Assembly (NCBI RefSeq): GCF_029855125.1
Contig: NZ_CP123229.1
Location: 3,206,501 to 3,270,500, forward strand
Origin: Methylocapsa sp. D3K7
Lineage (GTDB): Bacteria; Pseudomonadota; Alphaproteobacteria; Rhizobiales; Beijerinckiaceae
DNA: 64,000 bases
Direction: 5' to 3'
Part shown: piece after piece, positions 52,226-60,713 of the stretch
How the letters are laid out: each line of letters opens with the position of its first letter
How positions within the stretch are numbered: position 1 is the stretch's first letter
Notes under the pieces: model-generated
Database searches by the model: none
What the model was told of the DNA's origin: nothing
Seen by the model: only the letters and a program-made list of their open reading frames with translations
Position numbers and translations under genes: made by a program

Positions 52226-53257
52226 GTGTCAGCAGCAAACCTGCCTCTTATTCACAAGGCGCTGGAGTGGCGGCAAGCGGGGCGCGCGGTGGCGATGGCG
52301 ACTGTTGTCGAGACATGGGGATCGGCGCTCGATCGCGCGGGCAGCCATTTGGTGACGGAAGAGGGCGGGGCGTTTTTGGGTTCGGTGTCTGGCGGCTGCG
52401 TCGAAGCCGATGTCATCCGCGCGGCGCTGGAGACGATGCAAACCAAGGCGCCATGCCTGCTCGAATTCGGGATCGCGGATGAGACCGCTCAACACGCCGG
52501 GCTTTCCTGCGGCGGCCGGCTAAATGTCTTTGTCGAGCCTATCGGTGCCACGGAAGCAGCTCAATTGGCTCTGCTGGCCGATGAATGCGCCGCGCGCCGG
52601 GCTTGCGTGCGCATCAGCGATATCGACTCGGGCGAGCATCGGCTCGTTCGCGCGAGCGAAGCCGCGAACGATCCTTTCGCCGCGCTGCTCGCGGCAAAGC
52701 TGCGAGAGGGGCGCAGCGGCCTCATTCAAGAGGACGGCCGGCGGTTGTTTTTCAACGTTCAAATGCCGTCCGTGCGGCTTCTCCTGATCGGCGCGACACA
52801 TATCGCGCAAACGCTGGCGGGAGCTGCGAGCCTCGCCGGGTTTGAGGTCACGGTCATCGATCCACGCCCGTCGTTCGCGACGCCGGTGCGGTTTCCGGGA
52901 ACGCCGGTCATCGCTGGCTGGCCCGGGACCGTACTGCCGGACCTTAAACTTGATGGGTTCACGGCGGTTGCCTCGCTTTCTCATGATCCGCGGATCGAGG
53001 ACCCGGCGCTGGCCGCGGCCGTGCGTGCGGATTGCTTTTATGTCGGCGCGCTCGGCTCAAAAATAACCCATGCGAAACGGCTCGAACGCTTGCGCGCGGC
53101 GGGATTTTGCGAGGCGGATCTTGCGAAAATCCATGCGCCCATCGGGCTTGCCATTGGCGCTGCGAACGGTCCTGAAATTGCGATCGCGATCCTTGCCGAA
53201 ATCGTTGCGGTGCTGCGCCAAAAAAAGCCGCGTAGCGAGGCCGGGACGCCGCGTTGA
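52226..53257 (+). CDS. xdhC: XdhC/CoxI family molybdoenzyme maturation protein
   Basis: 343 residues from GTG 52226 (GAAGGGA site). The N-terminal XdhC domain has HKALEWRQAGRAVAMATVVETWGSA and GSVSGGCVEADVI. A C-terminal Rossmann domain has LLLIGATHIAQTLAGAASLAGFEVTVIDPR, ASLSHDPRIEDPAL, FYVGALGSKITHAKRLERL and IHAPIGLAIGAANGPEIAIAILAEI. XdhC proteins bind and sulfurate the molybdenum cofactor for xanthine or CO dehydrogenases. None of these is in the window; a decayed MobA-like gene follows directly. Confidence 0.9.
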   Translation: MSAANLPLIHKALEWRQAGRAVAMATVVETWGSALDRAGSHLVTEEGGAFLGSVSGGCVEADVIRAALETMQTKAPCLLEFGIADETAQHAGLSCGGRLNVFVEPIGATEAAQLALLADECAARRACVRISDIDSGEHRLVRASEAANDPFAALLAAKLREGRSGLIQEDGRRLFFNVQMPSVRLLLIGATHIAQTLAGAASLAGFEVTVIDPRPSFATPVRFPGTPVIAGWPGTVLPDLKLDGFTAVASLSHDPRIEDPALAAAVRADCFYVGALGSKITHAKRLERLRAAGFCEADLAKIHAPIGLAIGAANGPEIAIAILAEIVAVLRQKKPRSEAGTPR

Positions 53258-53578
53258 TGCGGGACGTTGCCGCGATCGTCCCCGCCGCCAGGTGAAACCG
53301 CTTGTTGCCCAACTCGACGGCAAGCCGCTGGTCCCCCAGAATGAACCAAGTCGCGCTTGCGCTCGCGGGCCTTGATCTGCGCCTTGTTCAGATCTCCGAT
53401 CCTTCGGGCGTGGCCTCTTCACTGCCGTGTCCGCGCTCGAAGGGGGCAAGGGTACCCGGGATTTTATCGCCGGGGCAGCAAAATCTTCTCCAAGTGCCTA
53501 AGAGGATCCGGCGATCAATATCGACACGCCCGGCGATTTGCGCCTGCTGCCTGGTCTCCGGTCAATATGAGACCGCGC
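53255..53578 (+). pseudogene. Decayed MobA/MocA-like nucleotidyltransferase gene
   Basis: ATG overlaps the xdhC stop region and opens MRDVAAIVPAAR, then a stop. Pieces of the family continue in changing frames: KPLVAQLDGKPLVPQ, ALAGLDLRLVQISDP and, near the end, EDPAINIDTPGDLRLL, which matches the usual D-I-D-T-P-x-D-L end of MocA-type proteins. Large internal parts are gone. Functional relatives add CMP or GMP to the molybdenum cofactor and commonly follow xdhC, so this was once an operon partner. Confidence 0.7.
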
Positions 53579-53747
53579 CGCAACACGTACGGAATTTTCG
53601 TTCCGGCATACCGCTTGCGTAAGCACAGCGTGCAACTCTGTATTAATATGACAAGTGTTGAATGGATGTTGGAACCGTTTGCCGCCTCCGGGCGATTGAA
53701 CGAATCAACGCAGCCCATGACAGGGCATGACCGCGGAGGTTGAAGCC

Positions 53748-54047
53748 ATGACCGCAACCAAGGTGATCGAGACGCACACTGCATCGCCGGATTTTATCAA
53801 GCAGCTCGCCGGATACGGGCTTGCGACGGCAGAGATTATTTATCATTTGCCGGATCATCCGCGTCTGTTGCAGTCCTATATCTGGCAAGACTATGACCTC
53901 GCGCCGGAGTTTCCGATTTTGATCAAATTCTTGACGTTCTGGCGAGAGACGCTTGAGGGGCCATTGCACCGTGTCGTGGTAGGCCATTCCAAGCTCATCA
54001 AGCCGGCCGAAATCAAGGCGCTCGGCGCGGAGTTCCGGCTGCATTGA
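53748..54047 (+). CDS. usg: Usg family protein
   Basis: 99 residues from ATG 53748, chosen because GGAGG lies about ten bases before it; ATG 53727 has no such site. The text FIKQLAGYGLATAEIIYHLPDHPRLLQSYIWQDYDLAPEFPILIKFLTFWRETLEGPLHRVVVGHSKLIKPAE is the Usg family of alphaproteobacteria. Function is not known. The gene stands alone. Confidence 0.88.
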   Translation: MTATKVIETHTASPDFIKQLAGYGLATAEIIYHLPDHPRLLQSYIWQDYDLAPEFPILIKFLTFWRETLEGPLHRVVVGHSKLIKPAEIKALGAEFRLH

Positions 54048-54359
54048 AAAGATAAAATCTTCGGGTAGAGTCTGCCATATTTTTTGAGCAGATATGCGTT
54101 CGAGAGTCTCCAAATAATATTCGCCTGCTGTAGCGCTGGTGAGCGCCCCCATCTATTAGGCGGCGTAAAAGTTTCAAAGATATCCCGGAGTCGGGCAGAC
54201 CATCGGTTTCCGCTTCGCCCGCGTCCATAAGCGAACCCACGCGTAAATCCGTAACCTGACAATCAATTATGCATTATTTCCTGATGCCAAACGTCATATG
54301 GAATGTTTCACGGAAACGTAATACACTTATGCAGTTACGTTCCCGGTCCGGAAGCGAAA
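54048..54359. other. Stretch without a gene before the low-GC unit
   Basis: No tRNA-like fold or coding frame was found. Bases 54304-54317 (ATGTTTCACGGAAA) look like a damaged parS-like core. The border to lower GC content lies here. Confidence 0.4.
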
Positions 54360-55268
54360 ATGACAAGTTCAATTGGCATAAGGATTTATAAAGTATCGAT
54401 TCACAAGGTCCGCAATCGGACAGAGCTACCCTTCGACACCGAGGGAGTGCTCACGCCTCCACCCCAGTTCTTAACAAATTTCGCCGCTACTCACTCCAAT
54501 GCGAATGAAGATCCCGAGCTGGAACGGAGTTGGTTTTTTGAAGCAAAAGACGTCAAGTCACCTGATAGCAGCAAGGGGTACGTGCACTACGGCACATTCG
54601 GCTTCGAGAGTGATTTTATTGATACAAAAACGAAGACGCACAACTACAGGCGAAAGACTACTGACGTCGAGGTGATTCCCCTTTTTTACGAGTTTTGGCA
54701 TCCAAACGGCTCAGATCATGCCTTTGCCGCGTTTCAATCGTTCCATGGGCGGTCCTGCATACAATTGATCACGTCAAGAATGCAGGAAGTTTTCGCTAAG
54801 AAGAACCCCGGCTTTGCCTTGCTTTTTAAAAAACTACTTCCCGTCGACACCGATGGCGGTATCTATCAATCTGCGCCAGTCAAAAGTTTGCGTTTAATCA
54901 AAAGAAATGCTTCCAGCGACATAGCTGATAGATATCTCAGCTCTCGTCCCACAGATGCAGTCGATTTCGAGTTGATAATAACTGCGAAGCGAAAAGGCAT
55001 TTTGGGAAAATTGGGATCGTTGTCCAACACGCTAAAAAACGGCAAAGGAGGTGTTGCCACGCATGATGGTATCTCCTTCGAGGAAGCTGTTGCTGAGATT
55101 CAGGTCGGTGGCCGGATGCGACGCGTTGGGATATTTGGGCATAACGGCGACGCTGGTGTGATCGATTTGTCTGACGCCATTCAGAGGGGTCACGACGGAC
55201 ATCCCACCTTTGCGTCTATGGTGAAGGAGTCGGGTGAGCTACTGAAAGACTTCCAAGCGGTCCTATAG
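54360..55268 (+). CDS. Unknown soluble protein in a low-GC unit
   Basis: 302 residues from ATG 54360 (MTSSIGIRIYKVSIHK); the earlier ATG at 54303 would add 19 residues read from non-coding sequence. No signal peptide or membrane segment. Notable text: GYVHYGTFGFESDFIDTKTKTHNYRRKTT, VEVIPLFYEFWHPNGSDHAFAAFQSFHGRSCIQLI and DAVDFELIITAKRKG. I do not recognise the family with certainty. Base composition is clearly more AT-rich than neighbouring genes, which suggests import. It is followed after ten bases by a membrane protein gene. A soluble-plus-membrane pair of this size is common among phage-defence modules, but this is inference from layout. Confidence 0.7.
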   Translation: MTSSIGIRIYKVSIHKVRNRTELPFDTEGVLTPPPQFLTNFAATHSNANEDPELERSWFFEAKDVKSPDSSKGYVHYGTFGFESDFIDTKTKTHNYRRKTTDVEVIPLFYEFWHPNGSDHAFAAFQSFHGRSCIQLITSRMQEVFAKKNPGFALLFKKLLPVDTDGGIYQSAPVKSLRLIKRNASSDIADRYLSSRPTDAVDFELIITAKRKGILGKLGSLSNTLKNGKGGVATHDGISFEEAVAEIQVGGRMRRVGIFGHNGDAGVIDLSDAIQRGHDGHPTFASMVKESGELLKDFQAVL

Positions 55269-55278
55269 GAAAACAGTT

Positions 55279-55804
55279 GTGAAGATCGACGTACGCCAAA
55301 TAATCAAAGATCACCTAAATACATTGCGTGACGTCCCCTCCGAAGGGAAATCCATCTGGGACTTGGTTATATTTTACGTTACGCCGATCCTGGTGGGTGC
55401 CTTCGCCTATTTTTGGGTTTGCAGCCTCAAAGGATATATACAATGTTTCCATAACATTTTTTGGTATCTTTGCCGCACTGCTCTTGAACTTGCAGGTGGC
55501 TGCATTTGGAATTTTTCAAAGAAAGTGGGAGATTCCCGGTGACCAAAAAATGGCGGAGATGCAGGAATCAACCCTGAAAATCCGCAGGGTGCTCTTGAAA
55601 GAAATTAATTCAAATATCTCGTATCTCATTCTTGTATCGAGTGTTGCGATTATCGTATTCTTACTCTTATACATAACAGATTGGAAGTCAGCGCTGCCTT
55701 CAGCGCTTGCAGTATGCCTCTACTGGCATTTTATCCTCACCCTACTGATGATAATCAAACGGTCCCACGCGCTTTTTCAACGAGAGTATAAGAGCGATAA
55801 TTAG
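55279..55804 (+). pseudogene. Membrane protein of the low-GC unit, with frameshift
   Basis: GTG 55279 opens MKIDVRQIIKDHLNTLRDVPSEGKSIWDLVIFYVTPILVGAFAYF. After the T-run at 55410-55414 the natural continuation, FGFAASKDIYNVSITFFGIFAALLLNLQ, is in another frame and runs to 55804. With one T removed the product would be about 174 residues with four helices: a pair at the N-terminal side, a charged linker (KMAEMQESTLKIRRVLLKEIN), then a pair near the end. Either a broken gene, a programmed slip at the T-run, or a sequence error. Family unknown. Confidence 0.65.
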
Positions 55805-55907
55805 CGTTATGGACCAGGCGTGCAAAGTTTGATCGCACCAATTTTTCGCGCAATCCCACTCATCTCAAAGGGGGGCATGTATTCGGCCTTGTAAGGTTTT
55901 CGGCTCC

Positions 55908-55949
55908 AATCGGACAAAATCGTTTCACGTGAAACGTTTTGGTACGATT
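55908..55949. repeat. 42-base palindrome with a parS-like core
   Basis: Arms of 21 bases with three mismatches centred in CACGTG; core CGTTTCACGTGAAACG; outer arm AATCGGAC as in the 17.9 kb copy. GTAAGGTTTTCGGC precedes it. Lies between the low-GC unit and radC. Confidence 0.8.
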
Positions 55950-55995
55950 TGAACGCGAAATCGGACAAGTTTTGCAAAAGAAGGTTTGGTCTTTC

Positions 55996-56072
55996 GTCAT
56001 GGCCGGGCTTGACCCGGCCATCCAATTCCCAAAACCGCGAGTCTGGATGCCCGGCTCAAGGCCGGGCATGAC
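55996..56072. repeat. GCCGGGC-type intergenic palindromic repeat
   Basis: Begins GTCATGGCCGGGC, has an inner CCCGGCCATCC, and ends GCCGGGCATGAC; forms nested hairpins. This is a common dispersed repeat of Hyphomicrobiales (Bradyrhizobium and relatives). It reads into short hypothetical peptides in many genomes but is not a gene. Confidence 0.75.
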
Positions 56073-56100
56073 GGGCGGGTCATTCATAACGGGACTTGAT

Positions 56101-56793
56101 CTAAATCATCCGCAACCCCTTTAGGCTCACATGACCATGCTTGCCTATGATCAAATGATCATGGACCGCGACCTTGAGGGGTTTGCCGATCGCGATGATT
56201 TGTTGGGTCATGTGGATGTCGTCGGCCGAAGGCTGCGGGTCGCCGGAGGGATGGTTATGGACGAGGATGATCGCGCACGCGCCGAGTTCGAGCGCTCGTC
56301 GCATGATTTCCCTTGGATACACAGGCGCGTGGTCGATGGTGCCGACGCCTTGTACCTCGTCGGCGAGCAAGCAATTTTTCTTGTCGAGAAACAGCACGCG
56401 AAATTCCTCGTGGTCGAGGAAAGCCATCATTGTCCGGCAATAATCGACCACCGCGGAAAAACTTGAAAGAGTCAGCCGCTTTTCGATCGCCGATTTGGCA
56501 AGCCGTTTGGCTGCCGCCTCGACGATTTTCAACTCGACGATCGCCGCCTCGCCAAGTCCGTCGATCTCGCGCAGACGCTCGGGCCGCGCCGACACGGTTT
56601 CGGCAAAGGAGCCAAAGCGGGCAATGAGGGCTTTGGCGAGCGGCTTGACGTCGCGCCGCGGCATGGCGCGAAACAAGATGAGCTCAAGCAGCTCATATTC
56701 GCCCAAGGCATCGGCGCCGCCTTTGCGGAAGCGCTCACGCAGCCGCTCACGGTGGCCGAGATAATGCGGCGCGCTCGCGTCCGCTTCGGTCAT
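56101..56793 (-). CDS. radC: RadC family JAB-domain protein
   Basis: 230 residues. A helix-hairpin-helix part ([30 protein letters not shown]) is followed by the JAMM metalloprotease-like domain with [47 protein letters not shown]; the [14 protein letters not shown] zinc motif is complete. Despite the name, a direct repair role is not settled. The start overlaps the map stop by four bases, so the two are co-translated. Confidence 0.92.
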   Translation of the reverse strand: MTEADASAPHYLGHRERLRERFRKGGADALGEYELLELILFRAMPRRDVKPLAKALIARFGSFAETVSARPERLREIDGLGEAAIVELKIVEAAAKRLAKSAIEKRLTLSSFSAVVDYCRTMMAFLDHEEFRVLFLDKKNCLLADEVQGVGTIDHAPVYPREIMRRALELGACAIILVHNHPSGDPQPSADDIHMTQQIIAIGKPLKVAVHDHLIIGKHGHVSLKGLRMI

Positions 56794-57632
56794 ACGCCGC
56801 CGGGTCCGGCGGCGGCATAGGGCGGGTGATGCAGATCCTTCGGCGACAAAGTGAAGGCCTCATAGCCGGTCTCGGTCACGCCGATCGTATGTTCAAATTG
56901 CGCCGACAGGGACCGGTCGCGGGTGACCGCCGTCCAGCCGTCGGAAAGAATCTTCACATGCGGACGGCCGAGATTGATCATTGGCTCGATTGTGAAGAAC
57001 ATGCCGGGTTTCAGCAGCACGCCTTCGTTGCGGCGGCCGTAGTGGAGGATGTTGGGTTCATCGTGAAACAGGCGTCCCAGGCCATGACCGCAAAAATCGC
57101 GCACGACGGAACAGCGTTCGGATTCGGCATATTCCTGAATCGCGGCGCCGATGTCGCCCGTCGTTGCGCCAGGCCGCACGGCGGCCATGCCGCGCATAAG
57201 GGCTTCGTAGGTCACCTCAACGAGGCGCTGCGCCCGGCGGGGAACATCGCCAACGAGATACATCCGGCTCGAATCACCGTGCCAGCCATCGAGGATCAAG
57301 GTCACGTCGATGTTGACGATGTCGCCGTCCTTGAGCGGTTTGCGGTCGGGCATGCCGTGGCAAACGACATGATTGAGCGAGGTGCAGATGGATTTGCGGT
57401 AGCCGCGATAGTCGAGCGGCGCGGGATAGGCGTTATGCGCCATCGCGAAATCGAAGATGAGGGTGTCTAGCGCCTCCGTGGTGGCGCCGGGTGTTACTTG
57501 CGCGGTCAGGAGGTCAAGCGCCTCGGCGGCCAGCCTGCCTGCCCGGCGCATCCCCTCGAACGCCTCCGGCCCGTGCAATTTGATATGTCCAGGCTTGCGG
57601 CTTGCAACTTCGACGGCGTCGACAAAGGTCAT
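56790..57632 (-). CDS. map: Methionine aminopeptidase, type I
   Basis: 280 residues. Removes N-terminal Met from nascent proteins. Metal ligands are visible in order: Asp in [14 protein letters not shown], His in [14 protein letters not shown], Glu in FTIEPMI and Glu in [18 protein letters not shown] contains the His of the substrate site. The family start [23 protein letters not shown] fits ATG 57632. Forms an operon with radC (map first). Confidence 0.94.
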   Translation of the reverse strand: MTFVDAVEVASRKPGHIKLHGPEAFEGMRRAGRLAAEALDLLTAQVTPGATTEALDTLIFDFAMAHNAYPAPLDYRGYRKSICTSLNHVVCHGMPDRKPLKDGDIVNIDVTLILDGWHGDSSRMYLVGDVPRRAQRLVEVTYEALMRGMAAVRPGATTGDIGAAIQEYAESERCSVVRDFCGHGLGRLFHDEPNILHYGRRNEGVLLKPGMFFTIEPMINLGRPHVKILSDGWTAVTRDRSLSAQFEHTIGVTETGYEAFTLSPKDLHHPPYAAAGPGGV

Positions 57633-57845
57633 GGGGGCGGATTCCGCTCGGGGTCTTCCGGATGGGCCGGTCTTTTATCAATTTAAGCCATTGCGGCGCC
57701 GTGGCAAGATTGAAGGCGCCGGGGCGCCATGCCGCACCCTTTTATCCGCACCTTGATCGCTGTGCGAAAATCGGGCAGAGAACACGCTTGCCGCCGGTCT
57801 TTTTCGTCTTCCCATCGGCTCCTCCGGCTCGCGGGCTTTGCATCC

Positions 57846-59153
57846 ATGCCGTCTCCCTTGCGCATCGGCATTGCCGGTCTCGGCACCGTCGGAGCGGCGG
57901 TCATCAAATTGCTCGACCGGCAGGCCGAGACGCTGGCGCGCCGGACCGGCCGTCAAATCGTGATCCGGGGTGTTTCGGCCACAAACAGGGCCAAGGACCG
58001 GGGGATCGACCTCGCCCGCTTTGCCTGGTTCGACGATAGCGTGGCCTTGGCCAAGGCACCGGACGTCGATCTTTTCGTGGAATTGATCGGCGGGGAAGAG
58101 GGGATCGCGCTCGCAGCCGCCGAGGCGGCGCTCGGGGCGGGCAAGTCCCTCGTCACCGCCAACAAGGCGCTGTTGGCCAAACACGGCATGCGCCTCGCCC
58201 ATCTCGCCGAGGAAAAAGGCGTCGCGCTGGCTTTCGAGGCCTCGGTCGCGGGCGGTATTCCAATCGTCAAAACCCTGCGCGAGGGCCTGGCCGGTAATTC
58301 CATCGAGCGTGTCTATGGGATTCTCAACGGGACCTGCAATTACATCCTGACCCGCATGGAACAGGAGGCGCTTTCCTTCGCGCAATGTTTGAGCGAGGCG
58401 CAAAAGCTCGGCTACGCGGAAGCCGATCCGACTTTCGACATCGGCGGTTTCGACACGGCGCATAAGCTGGCGATCCTGACATCGCTGGCATTTGGCACCG
58501 CGATCGATCCGGCCTCGATCTCCGTCGAGGGCATCGAGGCGATCACGCTCGCCGATCTTGATGCGGCGGCGGAGCTTGGTTACCGGATCAAGCTTCTGGG
58601 TGTCGCGCAGCGCACGCCCGCCGGCATCGAACAGCGCGTGCATCCGACCATGGTCGCCAAAACCTCGGCGATTGCGCAGGTCATGGGCGTTACCAACGCG
58701 GTCACCATCGACGCCGACGCGGTGCATGAACTGACCCTCGTCGGGCCGGGCGCGGGCGGCGAGGCGACGGCTTCAGCGATCGTCGCCGACATCGCCGATA
58801 TTGCGCGCGGCGTCCGCTCGGCGCCGTTCGGCCGCCCCGTCGCGTCGCTGATCCCGGCGCGCCTCGCGCCGATGCAATTGCACGAGGGCGGCTATTATAT
58901 CCGGCTTTCGGTGTTCGACCGGCCGGGCGCGGCGGCGGCGATTGCGACCCGCATGGCCGAGCGCGGCATTTCCTTGGAAAGCATCGTGCAGCGCCGCCGC
59001 CCTGGCAAGGCGATCGACGCCAATGGCGCCGTGCCAGTTGTGTTGATCACCCATGCGACGCATGAGAAAACCATCCGCCTGGCGCTCGAAGCCGCCGTCA
59101 CCGATGGTTTTTTGGCCGAGAAGCCGCAGGTCATCCGCATCGAGCGGGAGTGA
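57846..59153 (+). CDS. hom: Homoserine dehydrogenase
   Basis: 435 residues from ATG 57846. NAD(P)-binding GIAGLGTVGAAVI at the start; LVTANKALLAKHG and FEASVAGGIPIVKTLREGLAGNSIERVYGILNGTCNYILTRM are the substrate-domain signatures; a C-terminal ACT domain (YYIRLSVFDRPGAAAAIATRMAERGISLESIVQ) points to feedback control by threonine. Common pathway to Met and Thr. The upstream in-frame part from 57729 has no similarity. Confidence 0.95.
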   Translation: MPSPLRIGIAGLGTVGAAVIKLLDRQAETLARRTGRQIVIRGVSATNRAKDRGIDLARFAWFDDSVALAKAPDVDLFVELIGGEEGIALAAAEAALGAGKSLVTANKALLAKHGMRLAHLAEEKGVALAFEASVAGGIPIVKTLREGLAGNSIERVYGILNGTCNYILTRMEQEALSFAQCLSEAQKLGYAEADPTFDIGGFDTAHKLAILTSLAFGTAIDPASISVEGIEAITLADLDAAAELGYRIKLLGVAQRTPAGIEQRVHPTMVAKTSAIAQVMGVTNAVTIDADAVHELTLVGPGAGGEATASAIVADIADIARGVRSAPFGRPVASLIPARLAPMQLHEGGYYIRLSVFDRPGAAAAIATRMAERGISLESIVQRRRPGKAIDANGAVPVVLITHATHEKTIRLALEAAVTDGFLAEKPQVIRIERE

Positions 59154-59164
59154 GCTTACGGGGA

Positions 59165-60523
59165 TTACTCCAGAAACTGTGCGTAATAGGGCGTGGTGAA
59201 ACGCGGCTTTGCCAGTTTGCGTGGAATTTTTACATCGCCCGCCTTTAGCCATTGCGTCTGGATCGGCGAGGCGTTGGCCCCCAGCCCGCGAATGGCCAGG
59301 TCATTATACTCGCGCGAAAACTGCTGCCACAAAGGCTCCGCCGGATTGGAACAAATGGGGTCGAAGGAAAAGGAAACGCCGGGGCCGCTCGAATAGAGCC
59401 CATAGGGTTTTTTCTCTTGTGCCAAGCGTTGCACGAAATAGGTGGCGAAGCCGCCGGGAACATATCCGGTTTTGTCCTGAAACGATTTCGTGAAGGCATA
59501 TGCCTCGGTGACGACACGCTCGATCTGCGAGATGTCATGCTCGTAATATTGGAAATCGAGCCGCCGTTCGCTGGCGCTGGGGCGCCAATATTCATTGACG
59601 AAATCGGCTCTCGAATAGACAAGTCCCTTGGGTTGCGGAACCTCGACACCATCAAAGCCGTGCTGGATTCCAAGACGCTTGGCGAGGCGGAAAGCCTCGC
59701 ATTCTGGCTGCGATTCGGGCGGCGTAAAGATGCCGGGGCCAGCCTTGTAACGCCGATCGAAAAAACTCACGAGCTGATGCAGGAAGACGATCGCCAAAAG
59801 TGCGTCGCATTGCGAACGCTTAGCTAGCAAACCGGCGGCAAGTTCCGTAGGTGAAGCGAAACCTTCGACGGATACGTCGGACCGGCAGAGCGTAGCCGGG
59901 CGCGTTTCGACGAGACATTCGACAATGATCCCCAAGAGGCCGAACGAACATTTGAATTCGTAAAATGCTGCGCCGTCCGCAAGGTCCGACAGTGTGCGCA
60001 AGGCGCCGGTTTCATCGATATAAGTGACTGCGGCGACATGGGCGGAGAAATATCCCGGACCATCGATCGAAGACTCCTTGGTGTCGCCCGCCGCGACGGA
60101 TCCGACGCTGGCTTCGCCGATTTCGGCCTGGAACGGAACTTCGAGGCCGCGTGCCTGCAACCACATATTGAGTTTTTTCAAGCGGCATCCGGCCTGCACG
60201 CGGACCAGTTCCCGGCCCGTGGCGTCGCGCTCGATGCCGATCACCTCGTCGAGCTTGCGCAGACAGACCATGGTTCCGCCGTCGTTGACGAAGGTGGACG
60301 CGACCGAGAGCATCGAGCCGACCGGATTGACCGGCGAGGGGAACCGCGCGCTGTCGCGCACGATGGCCTGCACATCGGCGTAAGAAATCGGCTCGATGAA
60401 GACGGCGGGCGTCGTGCTGCGATGCAGGCCCCAATTGCTGTAGCTGGCTCCCTCGCTCCGGATCAATCCTTGAACAAGAGTCTGGCTTTGCGTCGGCACT
60501 CCGAAATCTGGCTGCTGCGTCAT
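59165..60523 (-). CDS. FAD-binding oxidoreductase (PCMH-type, aldonolactone oxidase-like)
   Basis: 452 residues from ATG 60523, with GGGGAG 12 bases before it; the long frame up to 60865 runs antisense to uvrB and is rejected. The FAD_binding_4 part has NWGLHRSTTPAVFIEPISYADVQAIVRDSARF, SVASTFVNDGGTMVCLRKLDEVIGIE and GDTKESSIDGPGYFSAHV. C-terminal part resembles D-arabinono-lactone/L-gulonolactone oxidases (QYYEHDISQIERVVTEAYAFTK). Substrate unknown; no covalent-flavin His motif is evident. Confidence 0.8.
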   Translation of the reverse strand: MTQQPDFGVPTQSQTLVQGLIRSEGASYSNWGLHRSTTPAVFIEPISYADVQAIVRDSARFPSPVNPVGSMLSVASTFVNDGGTMVCLRKLDEVIGIERDATGRELVRVQAGCRLKKLNMWLQARGLEVPFQAEIGEASVGSVAAGDTKESSIDGPGYFSAHVAAVTYIDETGALRTLSDLADGAAFYEFKCSFGLLGIIVECLVETRPATLCRSDVSVEGFASPTELAAGLLAKRSQCDALLAIVFLHQLVSFFDRRYKAGPGIFTPPESQPECEAFRLAKRLGIQHGFDGVEVPQPKGLVYSRADFVNEYWRPSASERRLDFQYYEHDISQIERVVTEAYAFTKSFQDKTGYVPGGFATYFVQRLAQEKKPYGLYSSGPGVSFSFDPICSNPAEPLWQQFSREYNDLAIRGLGANASPIQTQWLKAGDVKIPRKLAKPRFTTPYYAQFLE

Positions 60524-60713
60524 TTGGCGTGTCTCCCCTGCCGTTTCCCCATGCACGGAATTATTCCCGGCACAAGCGTTACACTTGGCCGGGGCCTTTG
60601 GATGCATCATGAGAAATTTTTGCGCCCTTTTGGGCTCCGGTGAAATCAACGGCAGCTGGTCACAGCTGCCACAAAAGCTTTGATCCTTCCCCGACTCGCC
60701 CCATATTGGCGGC

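Noticed and set aside
54090..54105. GTTCGAGAGTC word suggesting a tRNA T-arm beside the low-GC unit
   Set aside because: No acceptor, D or anticodon stem can be formed around it, so it is not a tRNA or an attachment site remnant I can support.
15237..55949. Repeats considered as a CRISPR array
   Set aside because: Copies are far apart, palindromic and without regular spacers; no cas gene is present.
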